Shown: positions 30,794 to 40,104, counted from the first letter of the stretch. The stretch: 64,000 nucleotides of DNA from Lachnospiraceae bacterium (GCA_017461045.1 JAFTZJ010000024.1:1-64000); one strand, 5' to 3'. Made by a program: numbers and translations. The notes: a model not told the origin generated them from the sequence alone.

Positions 30794-32461
30794 ATGAAGA
30801 AAATTGAAAACAAACCCCCGGTTAAGATAATTCCCTTGGGAGGATTAGAACAAATCGGTATGAATATTACAGCGATCGAGTATGAAGATACGATTGTTGT
30901 AGTTGACTGCGGTCTTTCGTTTCCGGATGATGAAATGTTGGGAATTGATTTAGTAATTCCCGATGTAACATATTTGAAGGAAAATGCAGACAAGGTTAAG
31001 GGATTGGTAATTACTCATGGACATGAGGATCATATCGGTGCAATTCCTTACGTTGAAAAAGAAATCAATATGCCGATTTATGCAACCAAGCTGACAATGG
31101 GTATTATTGAAGGAAAATTAAAAGAACATAATTTAATGCAGAATATTAAACGCAAGGTAGTAAAACACGGACAGATTATTAATCTGGGCTGCTTGCGTGT
31201 AGAGTTTATTAAGACAAATCATAGTATTGCGGATGCATCAGCTCTGGCAATCTATACGCCGGCAGGCATTATTGTTCATACCGGAGATTTTAAGGTAGAC
31301 TATACACCTGTATTTGGAGAAGCGATTGATTTGCAACGCTTTGCAGAGCTTGGAAAGAAAGGTGTTCTGGCACTGATGTGTGACAGTACCAACGTAGAAC
31401 GTCCGGGCTATACCATGTCTGAACGGACAGTGGGAAAGACCTTTGACAATATATTTGCAGATAATCAGGATCACCGAATTATCGTAGCTACATTTGCATC
31501 GAATGTAGATCGTGTACAACAGATTATCAATTCTGCATATAAATACGGCAGAAAAGTTGTGGTAGAGGGACGGAGTATGGTAAATATCATTTCTGTCGCC
31601 AGTGAATTGGGCTACATTCAGATACCGGACAATACCTTGATTGATATTGAAGAATTGCGGAATTATCCGGATGAAAAGACGGTGCTGATTACAACCGGAA
31701 GTCAGGGTGAAAACATGGCTGCGCTATCCAGAATTGCAGCAAATATTCATCGTAAGGTATCGATTAAACCGGGTGATACGGTTATTTTAAGCTCTACTCC
31801 GATACCGGGTAATGAAAAAGCAGTATCCAAGATTATCAATGAATTAGAAATGAAGGGTGCTAAGGTTATTTTCCAAGATACACATGTTTCCGGACATGCG
31901 TGCCAGGAAGAAATTAAGTTGCTTTATACATTAACAAAGCCAAAGTACGCCATTCCGGTACATGGTGAATATCGACACCTGAAACGTCATGCAGAATTGG
32001 CAGAAAGTCTGGGTATTGATAAACAGCACATTTGTATTTTGTCCAGTGGTGATGTATTGGAATTGTGCGATGATTATGCAGAAGTAACAGGTTCTGTGCA
32101 GACACAAGGGATTCTGGTAGATGGACTTGGTGTTGGTGATGTAGGTAATATTGTATTGCGCGACCGTCAGTTGCTGTCGCAAAACGGATTGATTATTGTT
32201 GTGGTTACTTTAGAGGGTGGCAGCAATCAAGTGCTGGCAGGTCCGGATATTGTTTCCAGAGGATTTGTTTATGTAAGAGAATCTGAGAATCTAATGGAAG
32301 AATGCCGGGATGTTGTAGATGATGCATTGGCAAGATGTCTGAATCATAATGTTACAGATTGGGGCAAAATCAAGACTACAATCCGGGATGATTTAAGTGA
32401 ATTTTTATGGAGAAGAACGAAGAGAAATCCAATGATACTACCGATTATCACGGAAGTATAA
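30794..32461 (+). CDS. rnj: Ribonuclease J
   Basis: Metallo-beta-lactamase RNase with endo- and 5'-exonuclease activity. Seen: HGHEDH at 75-80, HTGDFKVDYTP, STNVERPGYT, the beta-CASP domain with GSQGE and HVSGHA, and a C-terminal dimer domain. At 555 residues it has family length. GGAGG lies 13 bases before ATG 30794, farther than usual. In Bacillus the ireB-ruvX-yrzB set runs straight into mltG and trmR; here RNase J and ylbF are inserted between. Confidence 0.94.
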   Translation: MKKIENKPPVKIIPLGGLEQIGMNITAIEYEDTIVVVDCGLSFPDDEMLGIDLVIPDVTYLKENADKVKGLVITHGHEDHIGAIPYVEKEINMPIYATKLTMGIIEGKLKEHNLMQNIKRKVVKHGQIINLGCLRVEFIKTNHSIADASALAIYTPAGIIVHTGDFKVDYTPVFGEAIDLQRFAELGKKGVLALMCDSTNVERPGYTMSERTVGKTFDNIFADNQDHRIIVATFASNVDRVQQIINSAYKYGRKVVVEGRSMVNIISVASELGYIQIPDNTLIDIEELRNYPDEKTVLITTGSQGENMAALSRIAANIHRKVSIKPGDTVILSSTPIPGNEKAVSKIINELEMKGAKVIFQDTHVSGHACQEEIKLLYTLTKPKYAIPVHGEYRHLKRHAELAESLGIDKQHICILSSGDVLELCDDYAEVTGSVQTQGILVDGLGVGDVGNIVLRDRQLLSQNGLIIVVVTLEGGSNQVLAGPDIVSRGFVYVRESENLMEECRDVVDDALARCLNHNVTDWGKIKTTIRDDLSEFLWRRTKRNPMILPIITEV

Positions 32462-32474
32462 AGGAGGAATATAA

Positions 32475-32819
32475 ATGCAGAAAGCGATGGAGCTGGCAGT
32501 ACAATTGAATGAGACAATTAAGAACAGCGAAGAATATCGTCGTTATGTAGAAACAGATAATAAACTGCGTAATGAGCCGGAGTTGTATGCTAGATTCAAT
32601 GAATTCCGCAGACGGAACTATGATTTGCAATTTAGTGAAGGAGATAGTAATCTTTATGATGAGGTCTTTAATTTAGTGAAAGAATATGATACAATTCTTC
32701 AAGATTCGTTAGTAAATGATTTTATTATGGCGGAACAGCGGTTTTGCTCTACCATGCAAGAGATATATTCTTCCTTGGCGGCAGGCCTGGAAATGGATTA
32801 TGAGTATTTGGAAAAGTAG
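32475..32819 (+). CDS. YlbF/YmcA family regulator
   Basis: All-helical protein of 114 residues of the DUF964 family. In Bacillus YlbF, YmcA and YaaT form a Y-complex that affects RNase Y activity, competence and sporulation. The pattern LNETIKNSEEYRRYVETDNKL and an FRRRNYDLQ helix fit. It lies 13 bases after RNase J, a context that supports a link to RNA decay. Partners were not seen in the window. Confidence 0.85.
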   Translation: MQKAMELAVQLNETIKNSEEYRRYVETDNKLRNEPELYARFNEFRRRNYDLQFSEGDSNLYDEVFNLVKEYDTILQDSLVNDFIMAEQRFCSTMQEIYSSLAAGLEMDYEYLEK

Positions 32820-32827
32820 GTGTTGAT

Positions 32828-33211
32828 ATGACGGATAAAACTATGAAAAGTGCATTACGGATTGTGTTACAGGTATTGATTAATGCAGTCATTGTTCTGT
32901 TATTGATACAGGTGTTTACATTTGCTTATAATTTCAGTTACAAGGTGTTTACAGATAACTGTATGAATCCGACTAGTAAAGAAGAGATTCATTTTGAAAT
33001 CAAACCGGATTCATCAACCATAGAGATTGTTGATGGTTTAGTAGCAGAAGGTTTAGTACAGGATCGATATGTTATGTTGGCGAAGGTATATTTATCCAGC
33101 TATCACGGAAAAATGATGCCGGGAACCTATACATTAAGTCCTTCCATGACACAGGACGAAATTATGAAAACAATTACAGGGACCAACGATGAGGAGGAAA
33201 AGTCAGAATGA
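32828..33211 (+). CDS. MltG-like membrane protein lacking the catalytic domain
   Basis: A 127-residue protein with one membrane segment (about 10-32) and a LysM-like small domain with the MltG start pattern: FEIKPDSSTIEIVDGLVAEGLV and MMPGTYTLSPSMTQDEIM. The lytic transglycosylase domain that normally follows (with a catalytic Glu) is absent, and trmR starts at once with an ATGA overlap, so this is not a frameshift into the next gene. Position matches yrrL (mltG) of Bacillus. It may be a regulator or a relic. Confidence 0.75.
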   Translation: MTDKTMKSALRIVLQVLINAVIVLLLIQVFTFAYNFSYKVFTDNCMNPTSKEEIHFEIKPDSSTIEIVDGLVAEGLVQDRYVMLAKVYLSSYHGKMMPGTYTLSPSMTQDEIMKTITGTNDEEEKSE

Positions 33212-33855
33212 TCGTGAATGAAAGAGTGGTGTCTTTCATTAATTCCCTGAATCAGGAAGATAGTGAATTGGTAACCCGTATTGAACGGGAAGCCAGAAGA
33301 GAAGAAGTTCCAATTGTACGGACAGAAACCAAAGAACTGTTGAAGGTGCTGGTATGCATGAAGAAACCGCAGCGGTTGTTGGAAGTAGGTACGGCAGTTG
33401 GATTTTCTGCTATATACATGAGCCAATATCTTCCGGAGGGTGGAAAGATAACAACCATTGAAAAATACGAGCCTCGTATACAACAGGCCAAGGTGAACTT
33501 TGAACAGGCAAAAGTAGAAGATAAAATTACTCTGTTGGAAGGCGATGCGGCAGAGATTTTGAAAGAATTACAGGAACCGTTTGATATGATATTTATGGAT
33601 GCGGCGAAAGGGCAATATATTCATTTTTTGCCGGATGTAATTCGACTGCTGGCGCCGGATGGAGTTTTAATATCGGATAATGTACTGCAGGATGGAGATG
33701 TATTGGAATCTCATTATGCAATTACTAAGCGGAATCGGACGATTCATAGTCGGATGCGGGAATACTTATATACCATTAAGCATCACCCGGATTTGGAAAC
33801 AGCCATTGTTCCGATTGGAGATGGAGTAGCAATTAGTACACGGATACGTGCATAA
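33208..33855 (+). CDS. trmR: tRNA 5-hydroxyuridine methyltransferase TrmR (O-methyltransferase)
   Basis: SAM-dependent class I methyltransferase of 215 residues. Seen: LLEVGTAVGFSAIYMS (SAM site), TTIEKYE, FDMIFMDAAKGQY and LISDNVLQDG, all typical of the YrrM/TrmR group that methylates ho5U34 to mo5U34. The next gene encodes the U32 protein that makes ho5U34, which supports the specific call. It overlaps the MltG-like gene by four bases. Confidence 0.88.
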   Translation: MIVNERVVSFINSLNQEDSELVTRIEREARREEVPIVRTETKELLKVLVCMKKPQRLLEVGTAVGFSAIYMSQYLPEGGKITTIEKYEPRIQQAKVNFEQAKVEDKITLLEGDAAEILKELQEPFDMIFMDAAKGQYIHFLPDVIRLLAPDGVLISDNVLQDGDVLESHYAITKRNRTIHSRMREYLYTIKHHPDLETAIVPIGDGVAISTRIRA

Positions 33856-33869
33856 AAGAGGAGAAAACC

Positions 33870-35096
33870 ATGCGTAAAACAGAATTATTAATTCCGGCTG
33901 GTAGTTTGGAAGTGTTAAAAACAGCTGTTCGTTACGGAGCAGATGCAGTTTATATTGGTGGTGAGGATTTTGGGCTGCGTGCAAAAGCCCATAACTTTAC
34001 AATTGATGAAATGAAAGAAGGCGTAGCCTTCGCTCATGCACAGAACTGCAAAGTCTATTTGACAGTGAATATTTTTGCCCATAATGAAGATTTGGCCGGC
34101 ATACGGGAGTACTTTGTACAATTGAAGCATGTAGATGTAGATGCATTGATTATTTCAGATCCGGCAGTTGTCATGATGGCCAAGGAATTGTTGCCGGAAA
34201 AAGAAATTCATATCAGTACTCAAGCAAATAATACCAATTACGGAACCTATAACTTCTGGTATCAAATGGGAGCTACCCGAGTAGTGTCGGCGAGAGAATT
34301 ATCTTTGGCTGAAATCAAAGAAATTCGTAACAACATACCGGAAGATATGGAAATCGAATCCTTTATTCATGGTGCGATGTGCATTTCTTATTCGGGAAGA
34401 TGTCTGCTTAGTAATTATTTTACGGGAAGAGATGCCAACCAGGGTGCTTGTACCCACCCATGCCGTTGGAAGTATGCGGTGGTAGAAGAAAAGCGACCGG
34501 GTGAATATTTGCCTGTCAATGAAGATGACAGAGGAACCTATATATTCAATTCAAAGGACTTATGTATGATTGAATATATTCCGGAAATGATAGATGCCGG
34601 AATTGACAGCTTTAAGATTGAAGGACGTATGAAGACTGCATTGTATGTGGCAACTGTAGCAAGAACCTATCGTAAGGCTATTGATGATTTTCAAAAATCA
34701 CCGGAATTGTATCGTGAAAATATGGAATATTATCGGACGGAAATTGCCAAGTGTACTTACCGGCAGTTTACAACCGGATTTTATTTTGGAAAAACCAATT
34801 CAGAATCTCAGATTTACGATAATAATACGTATATAAAAGAATATACCTATTTGGGAATGGTTAATGAAATAGATGCAGACGGATGCATTGTATTAGAGCA
34901 AAGAAATAAATTCACCGTTGGTGAAGTTATCGAAGCTATGTGTTTTGATGGAAGTAATCTGGAACTTACGGTACAGGCAATTCATGATGAAGATGGTAGA
35001 ATGATGGAATCAGCACCTCATCCGAAGCAAATCCTACATGTGGATTTAGGAATGGAATTGCCGATTGGATGTATTTTGCGGAGGAAGGATGATTAA
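33870..35096 (+). CDS. trhP: U32 family protein TrhP, tRNA 5-hydroxyuridine synthesis
   Basis: Peptidase U32 family member of 408 residues; family members hydroxylate U34 of tRNA using prephenate. Seen: ELLIPAGSLEVLKTAVRYGADAVYIGG start, AMCISYSGRCLLSNYFTGRDANQG with the conserved cysteines, THPCRW and DSFKIEGRMKT. In Bacillus the job is split between YrrN and YrrO; here one protein follows trmR. Its TAA overlaps that of the convergent sigK by 4 bases. Confidence 0.9.
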   Translation: MRKTELLIPAGSLEVLKTAVRYGADAVYIGGEDFGLRAKAHNFTIDEMKEGVAFAHAQNCKVYLTVNIFAHNEDLAGIREYFVQLKHVDVDALIISDPAVVMMAKELLPEKEIHISTQANNTNYGTYNFWYQMGATRVVSARELSLAEIKEIRNNIPEDMEIESFIHGAMCISYSGRCLLSNYFTGRDANQGACTHPCRWKYAVVEEKRPGEYLPVNEDDRGTYIFNSKDLCMIEYIPEMIDAGIDSFKIEGRMKTALYVATVARTYRKAIDDFQKSPELYRENMEYYRTEIAKCTYRQFTTGFYFGKTNSESQIYDNNTYIKEYTYLGMVNEIDADGCIVLEQRNKFTVGEVIEAMCFDGSNLELTVQAIHDEDGRMMESAPHPKQILHVDLGMELPIGCILRRKDD

Positions 35097-35719
35097 TCCT
35101 CCTCCAAATGTTTGCGAAGCTTTTCTAGGGCACGTTTCTCGATTCTGCTTACATAAGAACGAGAAATACCCATTTTTTCGGCGACATCTCTTTGGGTAAT
35201 CGGGGTATGATTGTACAGACCATAGCGGAGAATGATAATTTCTTGTTCTCTGGAAGAAAGAATCGTATGAATAAGCCGGTAGATGGTCTGTATATGATAT
35301 TCGGTAATCAGTTCCTCCAATGTATCCTCGTTGGTACACTCCATAATATCCATTAGATTAATTTCGTTCCCTTCTTTATCGGAACCGATTGGTTCGTAAA
35401 GGGATAATTCTCTGGAAGTCTTACGTTCCTGACGAAGAAGCATCAGTAATTCGTTTTCAATGCAACGGGAAGCATAGGTGCCCAGCTTGTTGCCTTTGGA
35501 AGGGTTATAAGTATTGATTGCTTTGATGAGTCCGATTGTGCCGGTGGAAATCAAATCTTCCATATCCCGTTCCGGGCTATTATATTTCTTGACAATATGC
35601 GCCACAAGGCGAAGATTGTGCTCGACCAAAAGATTCCTTGCGGTCAAATCACCCTTTTGACTTTTGTTCAAATAATATAACTCTTCTTCCGCAGTTAGTG
35701 GTTGTTGAAAAGTTTGCAA
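35093..35719 (-). CDS. sigK: RNA polymerase sporulation sigma factor SigK
   Basis: Late mother-cell sigma factor of 208 residues. Seen: [63 protein letters not shown]-like EPIGSDKEGNEINLMDIM and the helix-turn-helix TQRDVAEKMGISRSYVSRIEKRALEKL. TTG 35719 is chosen: AGGT lies six bases upstream and no ATG or GTG is near. This gives no pro-sequence, unlike Bacillus. The open frame reaches 35842 through another TTG without a ribosome binding site. The gene is not split by a skin element. Confidence 0.92.
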   Translation of the reverse strand: MQTFQQPLTAEEELYYLNKSQKGDLTARNLLVEHNLRLVAHIVKKYNSPERDMEDLISTGTIGLIKAINTYNPSKGNKLGTYASRCIENELLMLLRQERKTSRELSLYEPIGSDKEGNEINLMDIMECTNEDTLEELITEYHIQTIYRLIHTILSSREQEIIILRYGLYNHTPITQRDVAEKMGISRSYVSRIEKRALEKLRKHLEED

Positions 35720-35880
35720 AACGTACCTCGGAAGGAGTATTGTTAATGTTATTTTATGTTTTGCATAATAAAAAAGTGCTTTTCCAAGAATAAGCCATAA
35801 TAAATTGTGCGAAAAACAAGAAAAATGTATAATTATAAACAAGGATTATTGTTGAAAATGACGAAAACAAACAGTAGTAA

Positions 35881-35909
35881 TTCAAACTTGATTATGTTAA
35901 AATTATACT
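35881..35909 (+). promoter_or_regulatory. Possible promoter of the pilus operon (pilB)
   Basis: TATACT at 35904-35909 with TTCAAA 17 bases upstream (35881-35886) lies 30 bases before the pilB start in the gap between divergent sigK and pilB. The -35 is weak, so the call is tentative. Confidence 0.4.
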
Positions 35910-35938
35910 AATAATGGTGAATGAGAGGTAGGTATACT

Positions 35939-37654
35939 ATGCGTATTTCAGCAGGAAGAAAGAAAATCAGATTAGGTGATTTGCTTGTTGCAGCTGGAGC
36001 TATTACAGAAGAAGAACTCCAGGAAGCGATAGCATTTCAGAAAGAAAAAGGCCTTAAGCTTGGTCAAGCCATGGTTGAGATGGGGTTGGTTAGCCAAGAA
36101 CTCTTGAATCTGACGATTTCACAGCAGTTGGGAATTGATTATATCGAGTTGCGTTCGTGTAAATTAACAGACGATGTGTTGCGTATGATTCCGGAGAAGG
36201 AAGTTATGCGTTATCGTGCAGTTCCGGTAGAGGTTGACGAATACAATCCGAATGTATTGAAGGTTGCTATGTCGGACCCGATGGATATTATCGCTATCGA
36301 TGACTTGGCGATTTTGACAAACATGCAGATTGAACCGATGTTGACCAGTGATGAGGAAATCACAGAAGCAATCGGTAAGTATTATGGTAATCAGCAGGCG
36401 ATGGAAGTGGCAGAGCAGTACCGCCGTGAACGTGAACAGGAAGGCTTATCGCAGGCTGAAGAAGACCAGGTAAATGAAGAAATTGATAATTCGCCAATCG
36501 TATTATTGGTAAAACAGATATTAGAAGGTGGCGTACGTCAGAGAGCATCCGATATACATATTGAACCGTTAGAGACCAGCGTTCGGGTTCGCTATCGAAT
36601 TGATGGTGCTTTGAAGAAGGTTATGACATACGATTATTCTTTGATGTCGGCGATTGTTGCCCGTATCAAGATTATCGGTGGTATGGATATTTCAGAAAAG
36701 AGAAAACCACAGGATGGTCGTATTTCCATCTTTGTAGACCGAAAAGAATTTGATATCCGTGTATCTTGTCTGCCGACTGTATACGGAGAGAAAGTCGTAA
36801 TGCGTCTTACCTCTAAAGATGGTTTGACAAAGCCAAAGAGTGGATTGGGATTAGGACCACAGGAAATGAAAGCTTTTGATGGTATCCTGAGTAATCCGCA
36901 TGGAATTATCCTGGTAACCGGACCTACCGGTTCTGGTAAATCAACAACATTGTATACCTCTCTTAGTGAGTTGAATACAGAAGATGTAAATATTATCACA
37001 GTAGAAGACCCTGTAGAAGCAAATATCGATGGTATCAATCAGGTTCAGGTAAATGTGAAAGCAGATATGACCTTCGCAGCAGCACTTCGTTCTATCTTGC
37101 GTCAGGATCCGGACATTATCATGATCGGTGAGATTCGAGACGGCGAGACAGCGAAGATTGCGGTACAGGCGGCGATTACCGGTCACTTGGTAGTTTCCAC
37201 ACTGCATACCAACAGTGCAGCAAGTACAGTAACCCGTTTGATTGATATGGGTATTGAACCATATGTTGCCGGCGATGCACTTGTAGGTGTTATTGCTCAG
37301 CGTCTGGTACGCCGTTTGTGCAAGTGTAAGCAGGGACGTTATGCAGAAGATAATGAGAAGAAACTGCTTGGAATTCCGGAGGATGAGGAATTCGGTATTT
37401 ATGAACCGGTGGGTTGTCCGCTTTGTAATGAAACAGGATTTGTTGGACGAATTGGTGTATATGAAATTATGCCGGTATCCAGAGAATTGCAGGTGGTTAT
37501 TGCAAGTGGTGCAACAGCAGATAAGATTGAGAAACAAGCATTATCAGAAGGTATGTTGACCTTGAAACTTGCAGCATCCAGATTAGTAAAAGATGGAATT
37601 ACATCAATCAGCGAAATGAAGAAGATTGTTTATGAAGCTGGAGATGAATATTAA
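35939..37654 (+). CDS. pilB: Type IV pilus assembly ATPase PilB
   Basis: Hexameric extension motor. Seen: an N-terminal MshEN/GspE-N domain (RLGDLLVAAGAITEEELQEA), Walker A GPTGSGKST at 328-336, Asp box TVEDPVEANIDGINQ, Walker B DPDIIMIGEIRD, His box STLHTNSA, and the zinc-binding cysteines CKCK and CPLC that mark PilB/GspE. 571 residues from ATG 35939 (GAGAGG and AGGT upstream); an earlier ATG at 35921 has no ribosome binding site. It is the first gene of the pilus locus. Confidence 0.96.
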   Translation: MRISAGRKKIRLGDLLVAAGAITEEELQEAIAFQKEKGLKLGQAMVEMGLVSQELLNLTISQQLGIDYIELRSCKLTDDVLRMIPEKEVMRYRAVPVEVDEYNPNVLKVAMSDPMDIIAIDDLAILTNMQIEPMLTSDEEITEAIGKYYGNQQAMEVAEQYRREREQEGLSQAEEDQVNEEIDNSPIVLLVKQILEGGVRQRASDIHIEPLETSVRVRYRIDGALKKVMTYDYSLMSAIVARIKIIGGMDISEKRKPQDGRISIFVDRKEFDIRVSCLPTVYGEKVVMRLTSKDGLTKPKSGLGLGPQEMKAFDGILSNPHGIILVTGPTGSGKSTTLYTSLSELNTEDVNIITVEDPVEANIDGINQVQVNVKADMTFAAALRSILRQDPDIIMIGEIRDGETAKIAVQAAITGHLVVSTLHTNSAASTVTRLIDMGIEPYVAGDALVGVIAQRLVRRLCKCKQGRYAEDNEKKLLGIPEDEEFGIYEPVGCPLCNETGFVGRIGVYEIMPVSRELQVVIASGATADKIEKQALSEGMLTLKLAASRLVKDGITSISEMKKIVYEAGDEY

Positions 37655-37668
37655 GAGGAGAGACGAAT

Positions 37669-38724
37669 ATGTTAGATATGAATGAACTGCTTGCTTTTGC
37701 AGTAGAAAACAAAGCATCCGATATTCATTTTGGAGCAGGTATTCCACCGAAGCTTCGAATTAATGGTAAATTAGTTGGATTGGAAATGGATCCGATGATG
37801 CCGGCAGATGTTGCTGAAGTTCTTGGCAGTGTCATGAATGATAAGCAGAAAAAAGTATTACGGGAACGTGGTGAGGTCGATTTCTCCTATGCACATCAAA
37901 TATGTGGTCGATTCCGTGTAAACGTGTTCATGGATCGAGGTAATATGGCCGGAGCGTTCCGTCGAGTAGATACTGAGATTCCAAGACCGGATCAGTTGGG
38001 TATTCCGAATTCGGTAGTAGAATTATATAAGAGAAGAAGAGGATTGGTATTGGTAACCGGACCAACCGGTTCCGGCAAGTCTACAACACTTGCTTCTATT
38101 ATTAATAAGGCAAATGAAAATCGTACCGACCACATTATTACACTGGAAGACCCAATCGAGTATGTACATAAACACAAGAAATCAATTGTTAACCAGCGTG
38201 AGGTTGGTATGGATACCTTGAGTTACAACAATGCGTTGCGTGCTGCACTTCGTGAAGATCCGGATATTATTCTGGTGGGAGAAATGCGTGACTACGAAAC
38301 GATCTCCATTGCGGTAACTGCGGCAGAAACCGGTCACTTGGTATTCTCTACATTGCATACCATTGGTGCGGCAAGTACCATTGACCGTATCATCGACGTA
38401 TTCCCACCTCATCAGCAGCAACAGATTCGTACCCAGTTGTCTATGGTATTGGTTGGTGTTATTTCTCAGCAGTTGTTACCGACCGCAGACGGTAAGGGTC
38501 GAGTGGCAGCCTTTGAGGTAATGATTGCAAATCCGGCGATTCGAAGCTTGATTCGTGATGCGAAGACACATCAGATTCAGGCGACCGTGCAGACAAGTAA
38601 GGCGCAGGGTATGATTACCATGGATGATGCACTCTTTGAATTGTATCAGGGTGGTGTTATTACAAGAGATATGGCATTAACCTATGCTCAGGAATTAGAT
38701 GCATTGCGGAAGAAATTGGGTTAA
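37669..38724 (+). CDS. pilT: Type IV pilus retraction ATPase PilT
   Basis: Hexameric retraction motor for twitching and DNA or surface functions. Seen: short PAS-like start (ASDIHFGAGIPPKLRINGKL), Walker A GPTGSGKST from G131, Walker B DPDIILVGEMRD, His box STLHTIGA, and no zinc cysteines. 351 residues. It lies 14 bases after pilB. Its presence means these pili are expected to retract. Confidence 0.95.
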   Translation: MLDMNELLAFAVENKASDIHFGAGIPPKLRINGKLVGLEMDPMMPADVAEVLGSVMNDKQKKVLRERGEVDFSYAHQICGRFRVNVFMDRGNMAGAFRRVDTEIPRPDQLGIPNSVVELYKRRRGLVLVTGPTGSGKSTTLASIINKANENRTDHIITLEDPIEYVHKHKKSIVNQREVGMDTLSYNNALRAALREDPDIILVGEMRDYETISIAVTAAETGHLVFSTLHTIGAASTIDRIIDVFPPHQQQQIRTQLSMVLVGVISQQLLPTADGKGRVAAFEVMIANPAIRSLIRDAKTHQIQATVQTSKAQGMITMDDALFELYQGGVITRDMALTYAQELDALRKKLG

Positions 38725-38767
38725 TTGTGCAAAGTGCACAAAATTGTAAAAAAATTGTAAATTTTTA

Positions 38768-38796
38768 TTGAATTGTGCTGAATTATGCGGTATGAT
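38768..38796 (+). promoter_or_regulatory. Predicted promoter upstream of pilC
   Basis: TTGAAT at 38768-38773 and TATGAT at 38791-38796 are 17 bases apart in the 165-base gap between pilT and pilC. Transcription would begin near 38803, just before the long inverted repeat. It would let the pilC-pilA part be expressed apart from the motors. Confidence 0.55.
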
Positions 38797-38809
38797 TCAA
38801 TTAGAGTAG

Positions 38810-38864
38810 TGTTAATATTTTGTTCATAATTTGGTTGAATCTTTATAAAAACAAAATATTAACA
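38810..38864 (+). repeat. Perfect 15-bp inverted repeat in the pilC leader
   Basis: TGTTAATATTTTGTT (38810-38824) and AACAAAATATTAACA (38850-38864) are exact reverse complements with 25 bases between. The stem ends 25 bases before the pilC ATG and begins a few bases after the predicted transcription start. It could fold in the leader or be bound as DNA by a regulator. No T-tract follows the stem, so it is not a usual terminator. Confidence 0.8.
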
Positions 38865-38889
38865 GAAATAAGAGTGCGGAGGAAAGACG

Positions 38890-40104
38890 ATGGCAGTATA
38901 TAAGTATAAGGTCGTAGACGCAAGCGGTAAAAACAAGAAGGGTGAGATAGAAGCACAAAACCAAGAGCAAGCGGTTAATAAGCTGAAATCTGACGGATTT
39001 ACCGTGGTAGCCTGTGATGAAGCAGGAGCAATGGATAAAGATATTGAAATCAATATCAATCGTAAGATTAAACCAAGAGATTTGAGTGTGTTCTGTAAAC
39101 AGTTCGCCAGTATCTTGAATGCAGGTGTTACCATTATCACAGCATTGGAAATGATGAGTGATCAGATGGAAAATAAGACTATGCAGAAGGTGTTGCGTGA
39201 GACGAAAGCATATGTAGAAAAGGGTGGTACCTTGGCGGATGGTTTCCGTCAGCATTCGAAAGTAATTCCTACAATCATGATTAGTATGATTGAGGCGGGT
39301 GAAATGTCCGGTAACTTGGAAGTATGTTTTGAACGTTTGGCAATCCAGTTTGAAAAGCAGGGTAAGTTACAGGGCAAGATTAAAGGTGCTTTGACCTATC
39401 CGATTATTGTATGTATTATTGCAGTAATTGTTATTATTGTAATGGTAGTTGCAGTTATTCCTACATTCTCTGATATGTTCAAGGATATGGGTATGGATCT
39501 TCCATTGGCAACACGACTGTTACTGTGGTTGTCTGATTTGTTTATTAAGCGTTGGTGGTTAGTGCTGATGATTGTAGTGGCTATTGTGGCTGCATACAAA
39601 GGCTTTGGCTCTACGAACGTAGGTAAGCATGTATATGGAAAGATTGCAATCAAGGTGCCATTGTTTGGTAAGTTGACAGTTATGCAGGCTGCTGCAAATG
39701 TTTCTCGTACACTTAGTACCTTGATGGCTTCCGGTATTTCGTTGGTAGATGCAGTGGAAGCGGTATCGAACATGATGGATAATGTTTGGTTTAAGGAAGC
39801 GTTGTTGAATGCAAAAGACCAGGTTATGAAGGGTGTTCCTTTATCGAAACCGATTCGTGACTGTGGTTTGTTCCCTACCATGTTGCCTCAGATGATTAAG
39901 ATTGGTGAGGAAACAGGTAATATAGAAGACATGATGGATAAGGTTGCTGATTATTATGAAGAGCAGGTGGATATGACCACAGAAGCGGTTACCACTGCAA
40001 TGGAACCTTTAACCATGGTAGTCTTAGCGGGTATTGTCGGTGTTATTGTTGCCGGTGTATACGGACCAATGCTTTCAATGTACGAAGGTATCGACAATCT
40101 ATAA
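38890..40104 (+). CDS. pilC: Type IV pilus inner membrane platform protein PilC
   Basis: Platform that couples the motor ATPases to pilin movement. The 404-residue protein starts with MAVYKYKVVDASGKNKKGEIEA, typical of PilC/GspF, and has two T2SSF domains (about 70-195 and 270-395), each with membrane helices, and the PxxMISMIEAGEMSGNLE motif. GGAGG precedes ATG 38890. Confidence 0.95.
   Translation: MAVYKYKVVDASGKNKKGEIEAQNQEQAVNKLKSDGFTVVACDEAGAMDKDIEININRKIKPRDLSVFCKQFASILNAGVTIITALEMMSDQMENKTMQKVLRETKAYVEKGGTLADGFRQHSKVIPTIMISMIEAGEMSGNLEVCFERLAIQFEKQGKLQGKIKGALTYPIIVCIIAVIVIIVMVVAVIPTFSDMFKDMGMDLPLATRLLLWLSDLFIKRWWLVLMIVVAIVAAYKGFGSTNVGKHVYGKIAIKVPLFGKLTVMQAAANVSRTLSTLMASGISLVDAVEAVSNMMDNVWFKEALLNAKDQVMKGVPLSKPIRDCGLFPTMLPQMIKIGEETGNIEDMMDKVADYYEEQVDMTTEAVTTAMEPLTMVVLAGIVGVIVAGVYGPMLSMYEGIDNL

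Noticed and set aside
38725..38760. Terminator after pilT (TTGTGC/GCACAA hairpin)
   Set aside because: The stem is six base pairs and followed by A-rich sequence, so it is too weak to call.
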